A DNA stretch of 64,000 bases from Lysinibacillus odysseyi (GTDB lineage: Bacteria > Bacillota > Bacilli > Bacillales_A > Planococcaceae), in contig JABUKB010000006.1 of assembly GCA_014595895.1 (NCBI GenBank), positions 1 to 64,000 of the forward strand, given 5' to 3'. Below, one piece after another: positions 18,001 through 27,228 of the stretch. Under the pieces are notes generated by a model that was given only the letters and a program-made list of their open reading frames with translations, was not told where the DNA came from and ran no database searches. The stretch's first letter is position 1, and every line of letters starts with the position of its first letter. The translations under genes were made by a program, and so were the position numbers.

Positions 18001-19065
18001 TTACCCTCTATTATATTGCAACTTTTGTTTTTCATCGTAACGTTCCATTGCCAGACGAATCAATTCATCGATTAAATCTGTATAGCTTAGACCTGTTTTT
18101 TGCCAAAGCATCGGGTACATGCTTACCGGTGTAAAGCCTGGCAATGTATTGACCTCATTAATCAATACCTCATCATCTGCTGTAACGAAGAAGTCCGCTC
18201 GCACTAAACCGGATAAATCCAAAATTTTGAAAGCGCGCAATGCCATTTCTTCAATCTGAGCCAACGCATGCTGCGACACTTGTGCCGGGATAATGAGTTC
18301 TGTTGAGTTGTCTTTATATTTTGAATCATAATCGTAAAAAGCAGTCAACGGTTTTATTTCGCCTACGACAGATGTTTTCGGATGGTCGTTGCCAAGAACA
18401 GCGATTTCAATTTCACGTCCTACTACGCCTTGCTCCACGATGATTTTACGATCATAGCGCAGGGCCAACTCAATAGCGGCTACTAATTCCTCACGATTTG
18501 TTGCGCGGCTAATACCGACGCTAGAGCCTAAGTTAGCAGGCTTCACAAATAACGGGGCTTGCAATTTTTCACATGCCTCTAAAATGGCTTCTTGCTGACT
18601 TTGCCATTCGCTGCGGATAAAATGCGTATACGGTGTCTGCGCTAACCCTGCTACCTCAAATAGTTGTTTCATCACTACTTTATCCATACCTGCCGAAGAC
18701 GCCAATACTCCATTACCGACATACGGAATATTCAAAACTTCCAATAAACCTTGCACGGTTCCGTCTTCTCCATTTGTGCCGTGCAACAGCGGGAAAACTA
18801 TATCAAATGATAATTCATTATGTGTCGCAATAAATTGCTTTATATTATTTGGTGCATGATTGGAATCAAATTTTAATTGTTCTACGTTTTCAGCTGGAGA
18901 CGTTAATTGAGGTCCTGTAAGCCACTCGCCATCCAACGTGATAAAAATCGGATGCACTTCGTACTTTTCAAAATCTAAAGCCTGGATGACAGCCATCGCT
19001 GTAGAAAGCGATACCTCGTGCTCTGCAGACTTCCCTCCATACAATAAACCAATTCTTTTTTTCAT
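18001..19065 (-). CDS. ddl: D-alanine:D-alanine ligase
   Basis: A 354-residue ATP-grasp enzyme joining two D-alanines. Motifs are [18 protein letters not shown] at the N-terminus, [13 protein letters not shown] and the C-terminal [27 protein letters not shown] precedes the ATG. With murF just downstream it forms a two-gene wall operon as in B. subtilis. The promoter must lie between 19066 and repeat copy B. Confidence 0.97.
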   Translation of the reverse strand: MKKRIGLLYGGKSAEHEVSLSTAMAVIQALDFEKYEVHPIFITLDGEWLTGPQLTSPAENVEQLKFDSNHAPNNIKQFIATHNELSFDIVFPLLHGTNGEDGTVQGLLEVLNIPYVGNGVLASSAGMDKVVMKQLFEVAGLAQTPYTHFIRSEWQSQQEAILEACEKLQAPLFVKPANLGSSVGISRATNREELVAAIELALRYDRKIIVEQGVVGREIEIAVLGNDHPKTSVVGEIKPLTAFYDYDSKYKDNSTELIIPAQVSQHALAQIEEMALRAFKILDLSGLVRADFFVTADDEVLINEVNTLPGFTPVSMYPMLWQKTGLSYTDLIDELIRLAMERYDEKQKLQYNRG

Positions 19066-19139
19066 TACTTCGGCCTCCTTAAGTATCCTTAGTTTATCAT
19101 GACTGTTTCAGTGGATAAACTAATTTCCGTATTTCCTAT

Positions 19140-19366
19140 AAAGTGAAAATTCAATCAGTGGGGTTTTCCTCGCCCCCACTGATGAATAAGGAACACAAGC
19201 TAAGTTCGCCACGTCCTGTGGCAATGCTTGTGTAACCAACATTGTGTTGGTCCGAACCAATCGGGCTTTTACGGGTAGTTTTCTTCTTAAGCCTAGGTCC
19301 GGGCGTCTTACCTCTGTCGCTAACGCTTTCTAGGCAGAAAAATTACTACCCGTTAATACGGGATGA
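19140..19366 (+). repeat. Structured intergenic repeat, copy B (longest)
   Basis: The 5' hairpin is AATCAGTGGGG (19153-) with CCCCACTGAT. Copy B then has an extra arm absent from copies A and C: ACACAAGC/GCTTGTGT enclosing GCCAC/GTGGC, plus CCAACA/TGTTGG. The shared 26-base core is at 19255-19280, followed by CTTCTTAAGCCTAG, the conserved CGCTAACGCTTTC and the closing ACTACCCGTTAATACGGGAT. It lies between two leftward genes (ddl and a hypothetical gene) and points against them. Confidence 0.8.
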
Positions 19367-19417
19367 AAAAACAAAAGCTGCACTGAAAGCCCATACCGTC
19401 GACTCTCAGAACAGCCC

Positions 19418-20164
19418 TTAACTAATTTGAAGATTCTCATCATAGGGTTGTTTTAAAATTTCCTTTAAATCCACCCAAACCTCATCCGGGAAATTATAAT
19501 CGCCTAATGCACGAATTTCCAGCCCATACTGTGAGGGTTTTTCCATTTTGTAAAGAGACAATAAGGCACCTTCTTTCACAAAAGGACGACACGCTCGCAA
19601 AGTGATTGGATCCAGCATCGGTACTTGTTGCTTCGACTTTCGGCGCCAAAAGCTCCCCGTTCCTTCCTTCTCCACAATCATTTTATTAAATAAATTAGCT
19701 AATAATGATTCATGGTCAGCTAAAAAACGATAATATACTTTTGCAAATTTGTCCTCTGCTCTTCCGCTATAGGCATAGCGATTTTGCAGCTTGCTCAAAA
19801 ATGGCGAGTGGACAGGTTCTCGCTTATGTGCGAAATACAATAGCTCAGACTGCTCTTCGGGCGATAGCTGATTGACATTTTTTTCGCTCGCAAAATCGAC
19901 CCAACATAAATCCCCTTTCATATCAGGTAGTTTTTTCAAGAAACCGCTTAAATCATCTGTTCCTATAAAATCTAGCTGAGTATGCATATTAAATGAACCA
20001 TCTTCATACTGATGTTTTAATAGTAAAATATTTCTCATCGGTTCTGCAGATGAAAAAAACTGTTTGAATGATAGTCCGCTATAGATGACAAACTGATCGA
20101 CATCATTCATATGTACATAGAGATGATGTATAAAATCGTCAGCGTTCTTCATTTTTTTCACCAT
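19418..20164 (-). CDS. Uncharacterised 248-residue cytoplasmic protein
   Basis: I do not recognise this protein. It has no signal peptide or membrane segment and is rich in charged and aromatic residues. The N-terminal half reads like a small alpha/beta domain (HHLYVHMNDVDQFVIYSG). The C-terminal part has a basic stretch SFWRRKSKQQ. The ATG at 20164 is preceded by AAGGGGC. It stands alone between repeat copy B and the divergent rodA. Coding is supported by length, ribosome site and codon pattern. Confidence 0.75.
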   Translation of the reverse strand: MVKKMKNADDFIHHLYVHMNDVDQFVIYSGLSFKQFFSSAEPMRNILLLKHQYEDGSFNMHTQLDFIGTDDLSGFLKKLPDMKGDLCWVDFASEKNVNQLSPEEQSELLYFAHKREPVHSPFLSKLQNRYAYSGRAEDKFAKVYYRFLADHESLLANLFNKMIVEKEGTGSFWRRKSKQQVPMLDPITLRACRPFVKEGALLSLYKMEKPSQYGLEIRALGDYNFPDEVWVDLKEILKQPYDENLQIS

Positions 20165-20350
20165 TGCAAGACCAGCCCCTTAATCGAATATTATCCATAT
20201 TATAAATCGCTTTATCATTTTTTGAAACAATTTATCTTCTTTTTCGTCACACTTTTATGTTATATCAATAGAAGTATTTTTGGCAGGTATATGATAAAGT
20301 AGATTGTTAGCATTAATAGGTTAATTAATATAGGTATTAAGGTGGGTAAG

Positions 20351-21532
20351 ATGGACAATAATCGTCAATTTTCAAAGCGTTTTGATTGGACGCTATTTTT
20401 TATATTGTTAGCATTTTTAGGTGTTAGTTTGCTGGCTATTGGTTCAGCACAAACTTCAGGGCAATACGGAATCAACTTCGTGCCCCTACAAATTCGTTGG
20501 TACCTGATTGGTGCCGTCATTATTGCTTTTTTGATGTATTTTGAACCCGAGCATTATAAAAAAGCAGCCTGGGTATTGTATGGGCTCGGCGTAGTATTGT
20601 TGCTCGCGCTGTACCTCATTCCTGAATCAACAGGATTAACCAAAACTGTAAATGGTGCAAAAAGTTGGTTTGAAACGCCCGCAGGCAGTATTCAGCCTTC
20701 GGAGTTTATGAAAACCTTTTATATTTTAGCTATCGCTTATTTAATTAGTAAGCATCATGAAAAGTTTCAGTCAAAAACGCTCAAATCTGATTTTATATTG
20801 CTAATAAAAATTTTAGTGACGCTGGCTATCCCATTAGCCTTTATTATGAATCAGCCAGATTTAGGGTCCTCTCTTGTATTTTTAGCGATCACAGCAGCCC
20901 TTGTCATCGTAGCAGGAATCAGCTGGAAAATCATTTTACCGATTTTTGGCGGTGTAACGGCCTTAGGCGGACTTTTATTATGGATGGCTTTATATATGCA
21001 AGACTTCCTAGAAGAGGCATTTGGCTTTAAATCTTATCAATTTGCGCGTATCTACTCTTGGTTGGATCCTTACTCCTATTCAGCAGCTGAAGGCTACCAT
21101 TTAATTACCTCAATGAATGCCATTGGTTCAGGAGAAATTTTTGGGAAAGGCTTATTTAACCGTGAAGTATATGTAGCAGAAAATCATACGGACTTTATCT
21201 TTACCGTAATCGCTGAAGAATGGGGCTTTATCGGTGCCAGTATAGTTATTTGCTTATACTTTTTACTGATTTATCATTTAACACGCACGACTTTGTTATT
21301 GAAAGATCCTTTTTGTACGTATGTCTGCGCTGGAATTATAGCGATGATTACATTCCATGTTTTTGAAAACATCGGCATGACGATCCAACTATTGCCTATT
21401 ACAGGCATTCCTCTGCCGTTCCTAAGCTACGGTGGCAGTTCGTTAATGGGAAATGCGCTCGCCATCGGGCTCGTGTTCAGCATGCGTTTCCATTACCGTA
21501 AGCATATGTTCTCTGTTCATGACGAAGACTAA
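20351..21532 (+). CDS. rodA: SEDS-family glycan polymerase RodA/FtsW type
   Basis: A 393-residue protein with about ten membrane helices. SEDS signatures are present: VNGAKSWF, GSIQPSEFMK, NQPDLGSS and the C-terminal GIPLPFLSYGGSS. These proteins polymerise lipid II with a partner class B penicillin-binding protein; the similarity is nearer RodA (elongation) than FtsW. AAGGTGG lies 5 bases before the ATG at 20351. No partner PBP is encoded nearby. Confidence 0.92.
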   Translation: MDNNRQFSKRFDWTLFFILLAFLGVSLLAIGSAQTSGQYGINFVPLQIRWYLIGAVIIAFLMYFEPEHYKKAAWVLYGLGVVLLLALYLIPESTGLTKTVNGAKSWFETPAGSIQPSEFMKTFYILAIAYLISKHHEKFQSKTLKSDFILLIKILVTLAIPLAFIMNQPDLGSSLVFLAITAALVIVAGISWKIILPIFGGVTALGGLLLWMALYMQDFLEEAFGFKSYQFARIYSWLDPYSYSAAEGYHLITSMNAIGSGEIFGKGLFNREVYVAENHTDFIFTVIAEEWGFIGASIVICLYFLLIYHLTRTTLLLKDPFCTYVCAGIIAMITFHVFENIGMTIQLLPITGIPLPFLSYGGSSLMGNALAIGLVFSMRFHYRKHMFSVHDED

Positions 21533-21547
21533 CGGAATTTTCCCCAT

Positions 21548-21597
21548 AAAAAAACAGGACTCAATGAAATCTATATTTCAACGAGTCCTATTTTTTA
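21548..21597. terminator. Bidirectional terminator between rodA and the 47-residue gene
   Basis: AGGACTC/GAGTCCT with inner TGAAAT/ATTTCA, and T runs on both strands. It includes the stop codon of the small minus-strand gene. Confidence 0.85.
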
Positions 21598-21738
21598 TAC
21601 ATTTTGTGTTTGGGGAGTTTGCATTGGTGGTGGTGATAAAACTTTTAATAGCTCTAAGCGAGATTTGGTAACAGTCGCTTTCACGCCTAATTGGGATAGG
21701 CCTTTTACGATATTTTTTAATTCTAAATCTTTTGCCAT
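21595..21738 (-). CDS. Small conserved-looking 47-residue protein
   Basis: A short gene reading MAKDLELKNIVKGLSQLG.. with a strong ribosome site (GAGGTGG, 6 bases before ATG) and its own terminator. The N-terminal two thirds would form amphipathic helices (NIVKGLSQLGVKATVTKSRLELL); the tail is proline-rich. It resembles the short Lmo0850-type family of Listeria and Bacillaceae from memory; the function is unknown. Upstream sequence on minus contains TTGACT and TATAAT-like elements. Confidence 0.7.
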   Translation of the reverse strand: MAKDLELKNIVKGLSQLGVKATVTKSRLELLKVLSPPPMQTPQTQNV

Positions 21739-22236
21739 ACAAGCCACCTCAACCTTTCTTTATATAATAACGTTTGTATAGTCAAAAAGTTTCTTTTAAT
21801 GATTAGATGTCTGACGTTTATTATAGCACATTATATAGCGTGTTTTTTTTCAATTATGTTACACTTTTTAAAAGTCAAGTAAACTCTTCGCTAGGTCATT
21901 TATTTCCTGTTTATTCATATTTCAAACTCTTTATGTTATATTTTTTTATTTTTCACATGAGATTTACATTATGATTGCACATACTGTTAAAAAGTGTTGC
22001 AGGCTTGCAATTCGTAAAAATGATTATATTTTCATCTCTTTAGAGTGCCACTGTACTTTTTATAATATGCAACTGCATAATACATCCAAATTTTATCAGG
22101 AATGTACGTAGAAATTACATACTTCCCCTTCTATTTGAATATGTATGAGGTTTTACCGTTATGAATCGGTGGAATCTACATTATTACATTCATCTTTACC
22201 CTATTCTTCATTTCATTATAGATTGGAGACGTTAGA
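21739..22236. other. AT-rich intergenic region upstream of ywqG
   Basis: About 500 bases with no convincing gene. Promoter-like elements for the small minus gene lie at 21770-21830 and a TATAAT lies near 22060 on plus. A 17-codon minus frame (21868-21918) has only a weak ribosome site. Short imperfect palindromes occur near 22000-22015 (TTGCAGGCTTGCAA) and 22070. I can assign no RNA family. Confidence 0.45.
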
Positions 22237-23028
22237 ATGACGGCTAGAGAAATAAAATTAGAATTACCCAGCTATTTTGAAGATTTTCGCGATGTTCTGG
22301 TGAAATCTACTGTAGATTATATACAAATCAATCCAACTACCCATCAATCAAGTGCTTGTTCCAGTAAAATGGGGGGGCAACCTTACTTACCACCTTGCCT
22401 TCATCTTCCTAAGGACTTCCTAGGAAAAGATATGCTATTGCTTGCTCAGATTAATTTTGCTGACAGTTACTTCCCAGCTCCCTTCCCATCAAAAGGCTTA
22501 TTGCAATTTTTTATTTCATCTACTCTATATGAACAAGCATCAACATTAAATGGTATATGTCATCATCAGACATTTCATGTACGCTATATTTCGGAAGCGG
22601 ATGTACAAGACTTAGAGAGAGGAAAAGCATTGCTTCCTTCCGCAAGTATGTTGAAGGAATACTCATTATTCTTTGATAGCAGGAAGCAGCCTGTATCGTT
22701 GACGGATTATCAGCTATCTCACTTCATCTCTGAAGAGACAAGGGAACAGTTTTCACAACAGCATTTTCAGCTTTTTGATGAGCTATATGGCCAGTTTAAT
22801 TTAGCAGCAGAGCATAAAATGGGGGGCTATGCTTATTTTATCGATGCGGATTTTCGGTCATCTCACCCTCACTATCACCAGTATGACATGCTCCTTTTAC
22901 AACTTTTATCCGATGATAAAATTGACTTTATGTGGGGAGACTGCGGCAACCTTAAATTTTTTATTAGTACCGAAGATTTAACTGCGCTGGATTTTTCCAA
23001 TGTTCTTTTGTATTGTGAATCTTATTAG
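22237..23028 (+). CDS. YwqG family protein (DUF1963)
   Basis: A 263-residue DUF1963/YwqG protein. Typical features are SKMGGQPYLP near residue 44, LLLAQINFAD, LLQFFIS and the C-terminal KMGGYAYFIDADFR with DMLLLQLLSDD and WGDCGNLKFFI. The biochemical role of the family is unknown. GGAGA precedes the ATG. It stands as a single gene with its own terminator. Confidence 0.88.
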   Translation: MTAREIKLELPSYFEDFRDVLVKSTVDYIQINPTTHQSSACSSKMGGQPYLPPCLHLPKDFLGKDMLLLAQINFADSYFPAPFPSKGLLQFFISSTLYEQASTLNGICHHQTFHVRYISEADVQDLERGKALLPSASMLKEYSLFFDSRKQPVSLTDYQLSHFISEETREQFSQQHFQLFDELYGQFNLAAEHKMGGYAYFIDADFRSSHPHYHQYDMLLLQLLSDDKIDFMWGDCGNLKFFISTEDLTALDFSNVLLYCESY

Positions 23029-23037
23029 CACAATACA

Positions 23038-23078
23038 CGAAAAACATCTTTGTCACGCTACAAAGGTGTTTTTTCTTT
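23038..23078 (+). terminator. Terminator of ywqG
   Basis: AAAACATCTTTGT/ACAAAGGTGTTTT stem with a short loop, then TTTTCTTT. Confidence 0.85.
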
Positions 23079-23161
23079 CATAAGCGCATGCCTTTTTCTT
23101 AAAAATAGGCTAATATTATAAAGGATAACTATTTATTTCTAGAAGAGGAGGGATTTTTATT

Positions 23162-24628
23162 ATGCCATGGTCGTTAAATATAGGTACTCCAGGTATTTTG
23201 GCGATTTTGATTATGGTTCTTAATATCTTATTCGCTATTACGATCATCTTCTTAGAAAGAAAGAAACCCTCTTCTACATGGGCATGGATTTTAGTATTGT
23301 TTTTCCTTCCTTTAGCGGGGTTTATGCTGTATTTAATGTTTGGCAGACAGCTGCGCAGGAAGCATTTGTTTCGCTGGGACGGCCGAAAAGATATAGGCAT
23401 CGATAAACTCATTAGTTTCCAGGTAGCTGCTATTAAGGAAAATAATTTGGAATTTGCCAATTCTCAAGTTCCAGAATATAAAGAATTAGTATATATGAAC
23501 CTGACAACAGGCAATTCTGTATTAACCCAAGACAATGCCGTTCAACTATTTGATGATGGCAATGATAAGTTTGAAGCTTTGATTGAAGATATAGCAGCAG
23601 CAAAAGACCACATTCATATTCAGTATTATATTTTTAAGTTAGACAATTTAGGTACACGCATTTTAAATGCTCTGATTAAAAAAGCAAAACAAGGGGTAAA
23701 AGTAAGAGTTTTGTACGATGAAATGGGCTCCAGAAGTATTAAAAAACGTCACTTTAAAGAGCTCACAGCAATCGGCGGAGAAGTGGAAGTATTCTTCCCT
23801 TCTATTCTTCCACTCATTAACCCGCGCTTAAACTTCCGAAATCACCGAAAAATCGTCGTAATTGATGGACGAATCGGTTATATTGGAGGTTTTAATATAG
23901 GCGATGAGTATTTAGGACTCAGCAAACGATTCGGATATTGGCGCGATACGCACTTGCGTCTCGAAGGCAGTGCCGTCCACCCGCTCCAAACTCGTTTTTT
24001 ACTGGACTGGAATCAGGCAAGCAAAAAAAATGTCGTCGATTATTCCGAACGCTATTTTCCTGCTATCCCTAAAAAGGGCAATACCGCGCTGCAAATTGTT
24101 TCCAGCGGTCCCGATACAGAGTACGCTGGTATAAAATATAGCTATATTAAAATGATTTTGAATGCTAAAAAATACGTTTATATCCAATCACCTTATTTTA
24201 TTCCAGATGATGCCTTTTTCGATGCCGTTACAATTGCTACTTTATCAGGGATAGATGTCCGGATTATGATTCCCAATAAACCTGATCATATGTTTGTTTA
24301 TTGGGCGACTTATTCCTATGTGGGACGTTTACTGGCTGCGGGCGCTAAAATTTATATTTATAATAAGGGCTTCATTCATGCCAAAATGATTGTGGTAGAT
24401 GATGAGGTTGCTTCCGTTGGTACAGCAAATATTGATGTGCGAAGCTTTAGTTTAAACTTTGAAGTCAATGCCTTTTTATATGACGATATGATTGCTCATC
24501 AGTTAGCGGAAATTTTTGAAAAGGATATCCAAGACAGCATGGAGCTTACCTTCGAGTTATATAATAAACGTACAGCTTCTATACGTTTTAAAGAATCTAT
24601 TTCACGTCTATTATCACCGATTTTATAA
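23162..24628 (+). CDS. cls: Cardiolipin synthase
   Basis: A 488-residue phospholipase D superfamily enzyme that condenses two phosphatidylglycerols into cardiolipin and glycerol. It has two N-terminal membrane helices (about 10-60) and two HKD motifs: HRKIVVIDGRIGYIGG (about 228) and HAKMIVVDDEVASVGTAN (about 405). GAGGAGGG lies 9 bases before the ATG. Single gene; repeat fragment D and a terminator follow its stop. Confidence 0.95.
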   Translation: MPWSLNIGTPGILAILIMVLNILFAITIIFLERKKPSSTWAWILVLFFLPLAGFMLYLMFGRQLRRKHLFRWDGRKDIGIDKLISFQVAAIKENNLEFANSQVPEYKELVYMNLTTGNSVLTQDNAVQLFDDGNDKFEALIEDIAAAKDHIHIQYYIFKLDNLGTRILNALIKKAKQGVKVRVLYDEMGSRSIKKRHFKELTAIGGEVEVFFPSILPLINPRLNFRNHRKIVVIDGRIGYIGGFNIGDEYLGLSKRFGYWRDTHLRLEGSAVHPLQTRFLLDWNQASKKNVVDYSERYFPAIPKKGNTALQIVSSGPDTEYAGIKYSYIKMILNAKKYVYIQSPYFIPDDAFFDAVTIATLSGIDVRIMIPNKPDHMFVYWATYSYVGRLLAAGAKIYIYNKGFIHAKMIVVDDEVASVGTANIDVRSFSLNFEVNAFLYDDMIAHQLAEIFEKDIQDSMELTFELYNKRTASIRFKESISRLLSPIL

Positions 24629-24633
24629 ATTAA

Positions 24634-24657
24634 TTAATACCCGTTAATGCGGGATAA
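24634..24657 (+). repeat. 3' fragment of the structured repeat (copy D)
   Basis: This matches only the 3' end of copies A-C (ACCCGTTAATGCGGGATAAA), including the small hairpin CCCGT-TAAT-GCGGG. The rest of the element is absent. It lies just after the cls stop. Confidence 0.6.
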
Positions 24658-24660
24658 ACA

Positions 24661-24706
24661 GCAATAGTCATCTATCCGGACACAACAGATAGATGACTAT
24701 TTTTCA
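24661..24706 (+). terminator. Terminator of cls
   Basis: A 14-base stem (AATAGTCATCTATC/GATAGATGACTATT) followed by TTTTC on plus. Confidence 0.85.
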
Positions 24707-25534
24707 TTATTCTATACCTAGATATTCTTCTAGCGTGACACTGCTATTTTTGATTGCTGTAGCCTTTTCCACCCCTACATAGCGATAATGCCAAGATTCG
24801 TATCTGTACCCCGTAATGTCTTCCTTGCCTTTTGGATACCTTAAAATAAAGCCATATTGGTGTGCATGGTCCATCAGCCATTTCCCTGCCGCTGTTTCCC
24901 CGAATTGTTCGGTTAGCCACAAGTCTTCTTGTCCTTGCTCGCCAATATCAAAGGCAAGGCCTGTCTGGTGCTCTGAATGACCTGGACGAGCACTGTAACG
25001 GTCAGCGGCTGCCTGTCCATCACGATTTACATAGTTTTGGTACAATGTCTCTTGATATTCGTAAGAGCGGAAGCCACTAAAGGCAGCCAAATTATAACCA
25101 GCTTCCTTGGCCCCTGCTAACATTTGGGTAAGCGCAGTTTTTGCTTCCGGTTGCTCCCCTGGATGATAATCCTTCGGCAACGGATATTTTTTGCTTGCCA
25201 CTAATACCCCATCGATATATGTAGGCTCTGTCACAGGGACAGCCTGTACTGCATAGCCTCCCGCATCTACTTGAATGACAGGAGGTTCTTCTTCCACAGC
25301 CGGTGGCGGCTCTTCCACAGTTGCGGGCTGTTCCGGTTCAGATACAGGCTGTTCTACCGTTTCTTCGACCGATGGCTTTATACTCAGCTTTTCTATGATA
25401 GCTAAATCCTCTTGATAATATAATAAAAAAATAACGCTAGAAGTAATAATGCTAATCAGTGCCATCACAATGATCTTCCATACATTATTACTTTTCTTGG
25501 ATTGGTTATGCTTATTAACACGTGACTGCCTCAT
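24707..25534 (-). CDS. Membrane-anchored D,D-carboxypeptidase, LdcB/VanY family
   Basis: A 275-residue peptidase with one N-terminal membrane helix (about 20-42), a Pro/Glu-rich wall-spanning linker (about 53-90) and a C-terminal VanY domain. The zinc-site motif is SARPGHSEHQTGLAFDIG, with catalytic YESWHYRYVG near the end. It should trim D-Ala from peptidoglycan stem peptides outside the membrane. It resembles B. subtilis YodJ. GTAGGAGTGAT precedes the ATG. Confidence 0.9.
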   Translation of the reverse strand: MRQSRVNKHNQSKKSNNVWKIIVMALISIITSSVIFLLYYQEDLAIIEKLSIKPSVEETVEQPVSEPEQPATVEEPPPAVEEEPPVIQVDAGGYAVQAVPVTEPTYIDGVLVASKKYPLPKDYHPGEQPEAKTALTQMLAGAKEAGYNLAAFSGFRSYEYQETLYQNYVNRDGQAAADRYSARPGHSEHQTGLAFDIGEQGQEDLWLTEQFGETAAGKWLMDHAHQYGFILRYPKGKEDITGYRYESWHYRYVGVEKATAIKNSSVTLEEYLGIE

Positions 25535-25598
25535 ATCACTCCTACTTTCCTAAATGGTTCCCTTATCTATTTGCTATCATAGTGTTGTTTGAAAAGCT

Positions 25599-26810
25599 TT
25601 ACTTTACACCATATTTGCGATGCGTGGCGACAATATGTGCATCGTCATTGGGACGCTCCATTATTAAATCAGCTATTATACGAGATCCGATGAGACTATA
25701 TACGGTCCCATTGCCACCGTAGCCAAGCATATAATAATGCCCGCGATGGTCAGGATGTTCTCCGATAAATGGCAAGTTATCTTTTGATTCGCCAAAAGAA
25801 GCGCCATATATAAATTCTGCCTCTAGATCATGCTGCGGAAGCATATCTTTTAAAACATTCAATAATTGTTCCGCTTTTTCATTCAAATGCTTCGGGTTCT
25901 TTGGTGGCTTAGCTTTTCCCTCATCTAATCCTCCCGCTATAATTCTATTATCTACTGTGGTACGTAAATAGAAATAGGGACGTGCCGTTTCCCAAAGCAA
26001 AGCCCGTTCAAACCACGGGTGTAAATCCGGGATTTTATTTGTCACAATGGCGTAAGTTCTTCTAATATTAGCTCCTTTTACCTTACCAAAAGGCACCTTT
26101 TCGTAGCCCGTTGTATAAACAAGACGCTTCGTTTTTATTATGCCTTCAATTGTATGCAAAGTGAAGTCATCTTTATTTTCTTCGATAATATTTAATATGG
26201 TATTTTCAAAAATGTGCAGCCCTTGCTGTTTCAATCGTTCACTGAGTCCCACGACGAATTTATATGGATTGATTTCCGCATCCTCATACGTAATGATGGC
26301 CCCTGCCTTCTTTACGCCGAACTTTGTCCACACTTCTTCTTCAGTTAAAATTTCACACGGAAAACCATATTGCTTGAGTGCTTCGTATTCCTTCTGGAGC
26401 TTTTTCATGTCGCGCTTTTTACTCGCAAAATAGCCACTTGGCCTCTTTATAAAATCAGCTTGATCGGGTAATAGCTGCGCCATTTCTTCAAGCTCCTGTA
26501 TCGCCTTATAGCACATTTGATAAAATCGTACAGCATCTCGCTCGCCAATTTGTTTCATCAATTGATGCAGCATAATATCATTGGAATATTGCAGAATTCC
26601 TGTATTAGCAGCAGAGCTTCCTTCGCCAGGCTTTCTTTTGTCTAGTAGTGCTACTTTTAGCCCTTCCTCCACTAATGCATGAGCAGTCAACATGCCTGAC
26701 ATGCCTCCTCCTACGATTACAACATCATAAAATGGTGCAATCGCAGGGTTAGTATGTTCTTCTCTTGCATAAGTTGTTGGCCAGTAAAGTTCACCGTTAT
26801 GAATTTGCAT
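25599..26810 (-). CDS. FAD-dependent oxidoreductase, DAO family
   Basis: A 403-residue flavoprotein with the N-terminal dinucleotide fold VVIVGGGMSGMLTAHALVEEG (about 30-50) followed by DKRKPGEGSSAANTG, typical of DAO/glycine oxidase-like enzymes. The C-terminal GYGGNG closes the FAD site. Substrate cannot be told; secondary amines or amino acids are usual. A single gene between the carboxypeptidase and the yidC operon. Confidence 0.82.
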   Translation of the reverse strand: MQIHNGELYWPTTYAREEHTNPAIAPFYDVVIVGGGMSGMLTAHALVEEGLKVALLDKRKPGEGSSAANTGILQYSNDIMLHQLMKQIGERDAVRFYQMCYKAIQELEEMAQLLPDQADFIKRPSGYFASKKRDMKKLQKEYEALKQYGFPCEILTEEEVWTKFGVKKAGAIITYEDAEINPYKFVVGLSERLKQQGLHIFENTILNIIEENKDDFTLHTIEGIIKTKRLVYTTGYEKVPFGKVKGANIRRTYAIVTNKIPDLHPWFERALLWETARPYFYLRTTVDNRIIAGGLDEGKAKPPKNPKHLNEKAEQLLNVLKDMLPQHDLEAEFIYGASFGESKDNLPFIGEHPDHRGHYYMLGYGGNGTVYSLIGSRIIADLIMERPNDDAHIVATHRKYGVK

Positions 26811-26935
26811 AATTCCACACTCCTATCTATTATATCTATCTATTCCCAAAAAGGAGGCGGAATTTTTCTTTTTTTATAATTTTCCTGCTATTAAATTAAA
26901 CCTTTTTTCTTATTGCCCTTACTGAAAATAATCAA

Positions 26936-26976
26936 TAAAAAACGCCTTTTAGCATTACACTAAAAAGCGTTTTTAT
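26936..26976 (-). terminator. Terminator of the yidC operon
   Basis: AAAAACGC(C)TTTTAG paired with CTAAAAAGCGTTTTT around an AT-rich loop; T runs on both strands. Confidence 0.8.
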
Positions 26977-27224
26977 TAGCCCATCACTGTCACCACAAGA
27001 ACAATCACTGTTAACACAGCAAATGTAATGGACATTTTCTTCATCCAGCCCGCTTCTTTATGTAAACCCTTTTGTGCAAAAGCACGAGAGCGGAAATAAT
27101 GCGAAAATGTAAACATCAATGTTAAAAATAGTACCGCTAGTTCGAAATTCCCTTTAATCATAAAAAATAAAGAGGTCAAACTAGAAATAGCCACTAAAAT
27201 AATAGAAACCGTTTTTTCGTTCAT
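26976..27224 (-). CDS. Small two- or three-helix membrane protein
   Basis: An 82-residue protein of unknown function with hydrophobic segments at about 6-22, 27-43 and 63-81. The loop (SHYFRSRAFAQKGLHKEAGWMKK) is strongly basic. Its ATG lies four bases after the yidC stop, so it is cotranscribed and translationally coupled with the insertase. It could be a substrate or accessory of YidC; this is inference only. Confidence 0.72.
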   Translation of the reverse strand: MNEKTVSIILVAISSLTSLFFMIKGNFELAVLFLTLMFTFSHYFRSRAFAQKGLHKEAGWMKKMSITFAVLTVIVLVVTVMG

Positions 27225-27228
27225 TTCT

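Noticed and set aside
21868..21918. 16-residue minus frame MNKQEINDLAKSLLDF
   Set aside because: The length is very short and the upstream AAAGAG site is weak and distant. It may be real but lacks support.
22119..22160. Short match TATGTATGAGGTT shared with the minus strand near 1160
   Set aside because: Only 13 bases agree and flanks differ. It is too short to call a repeat.
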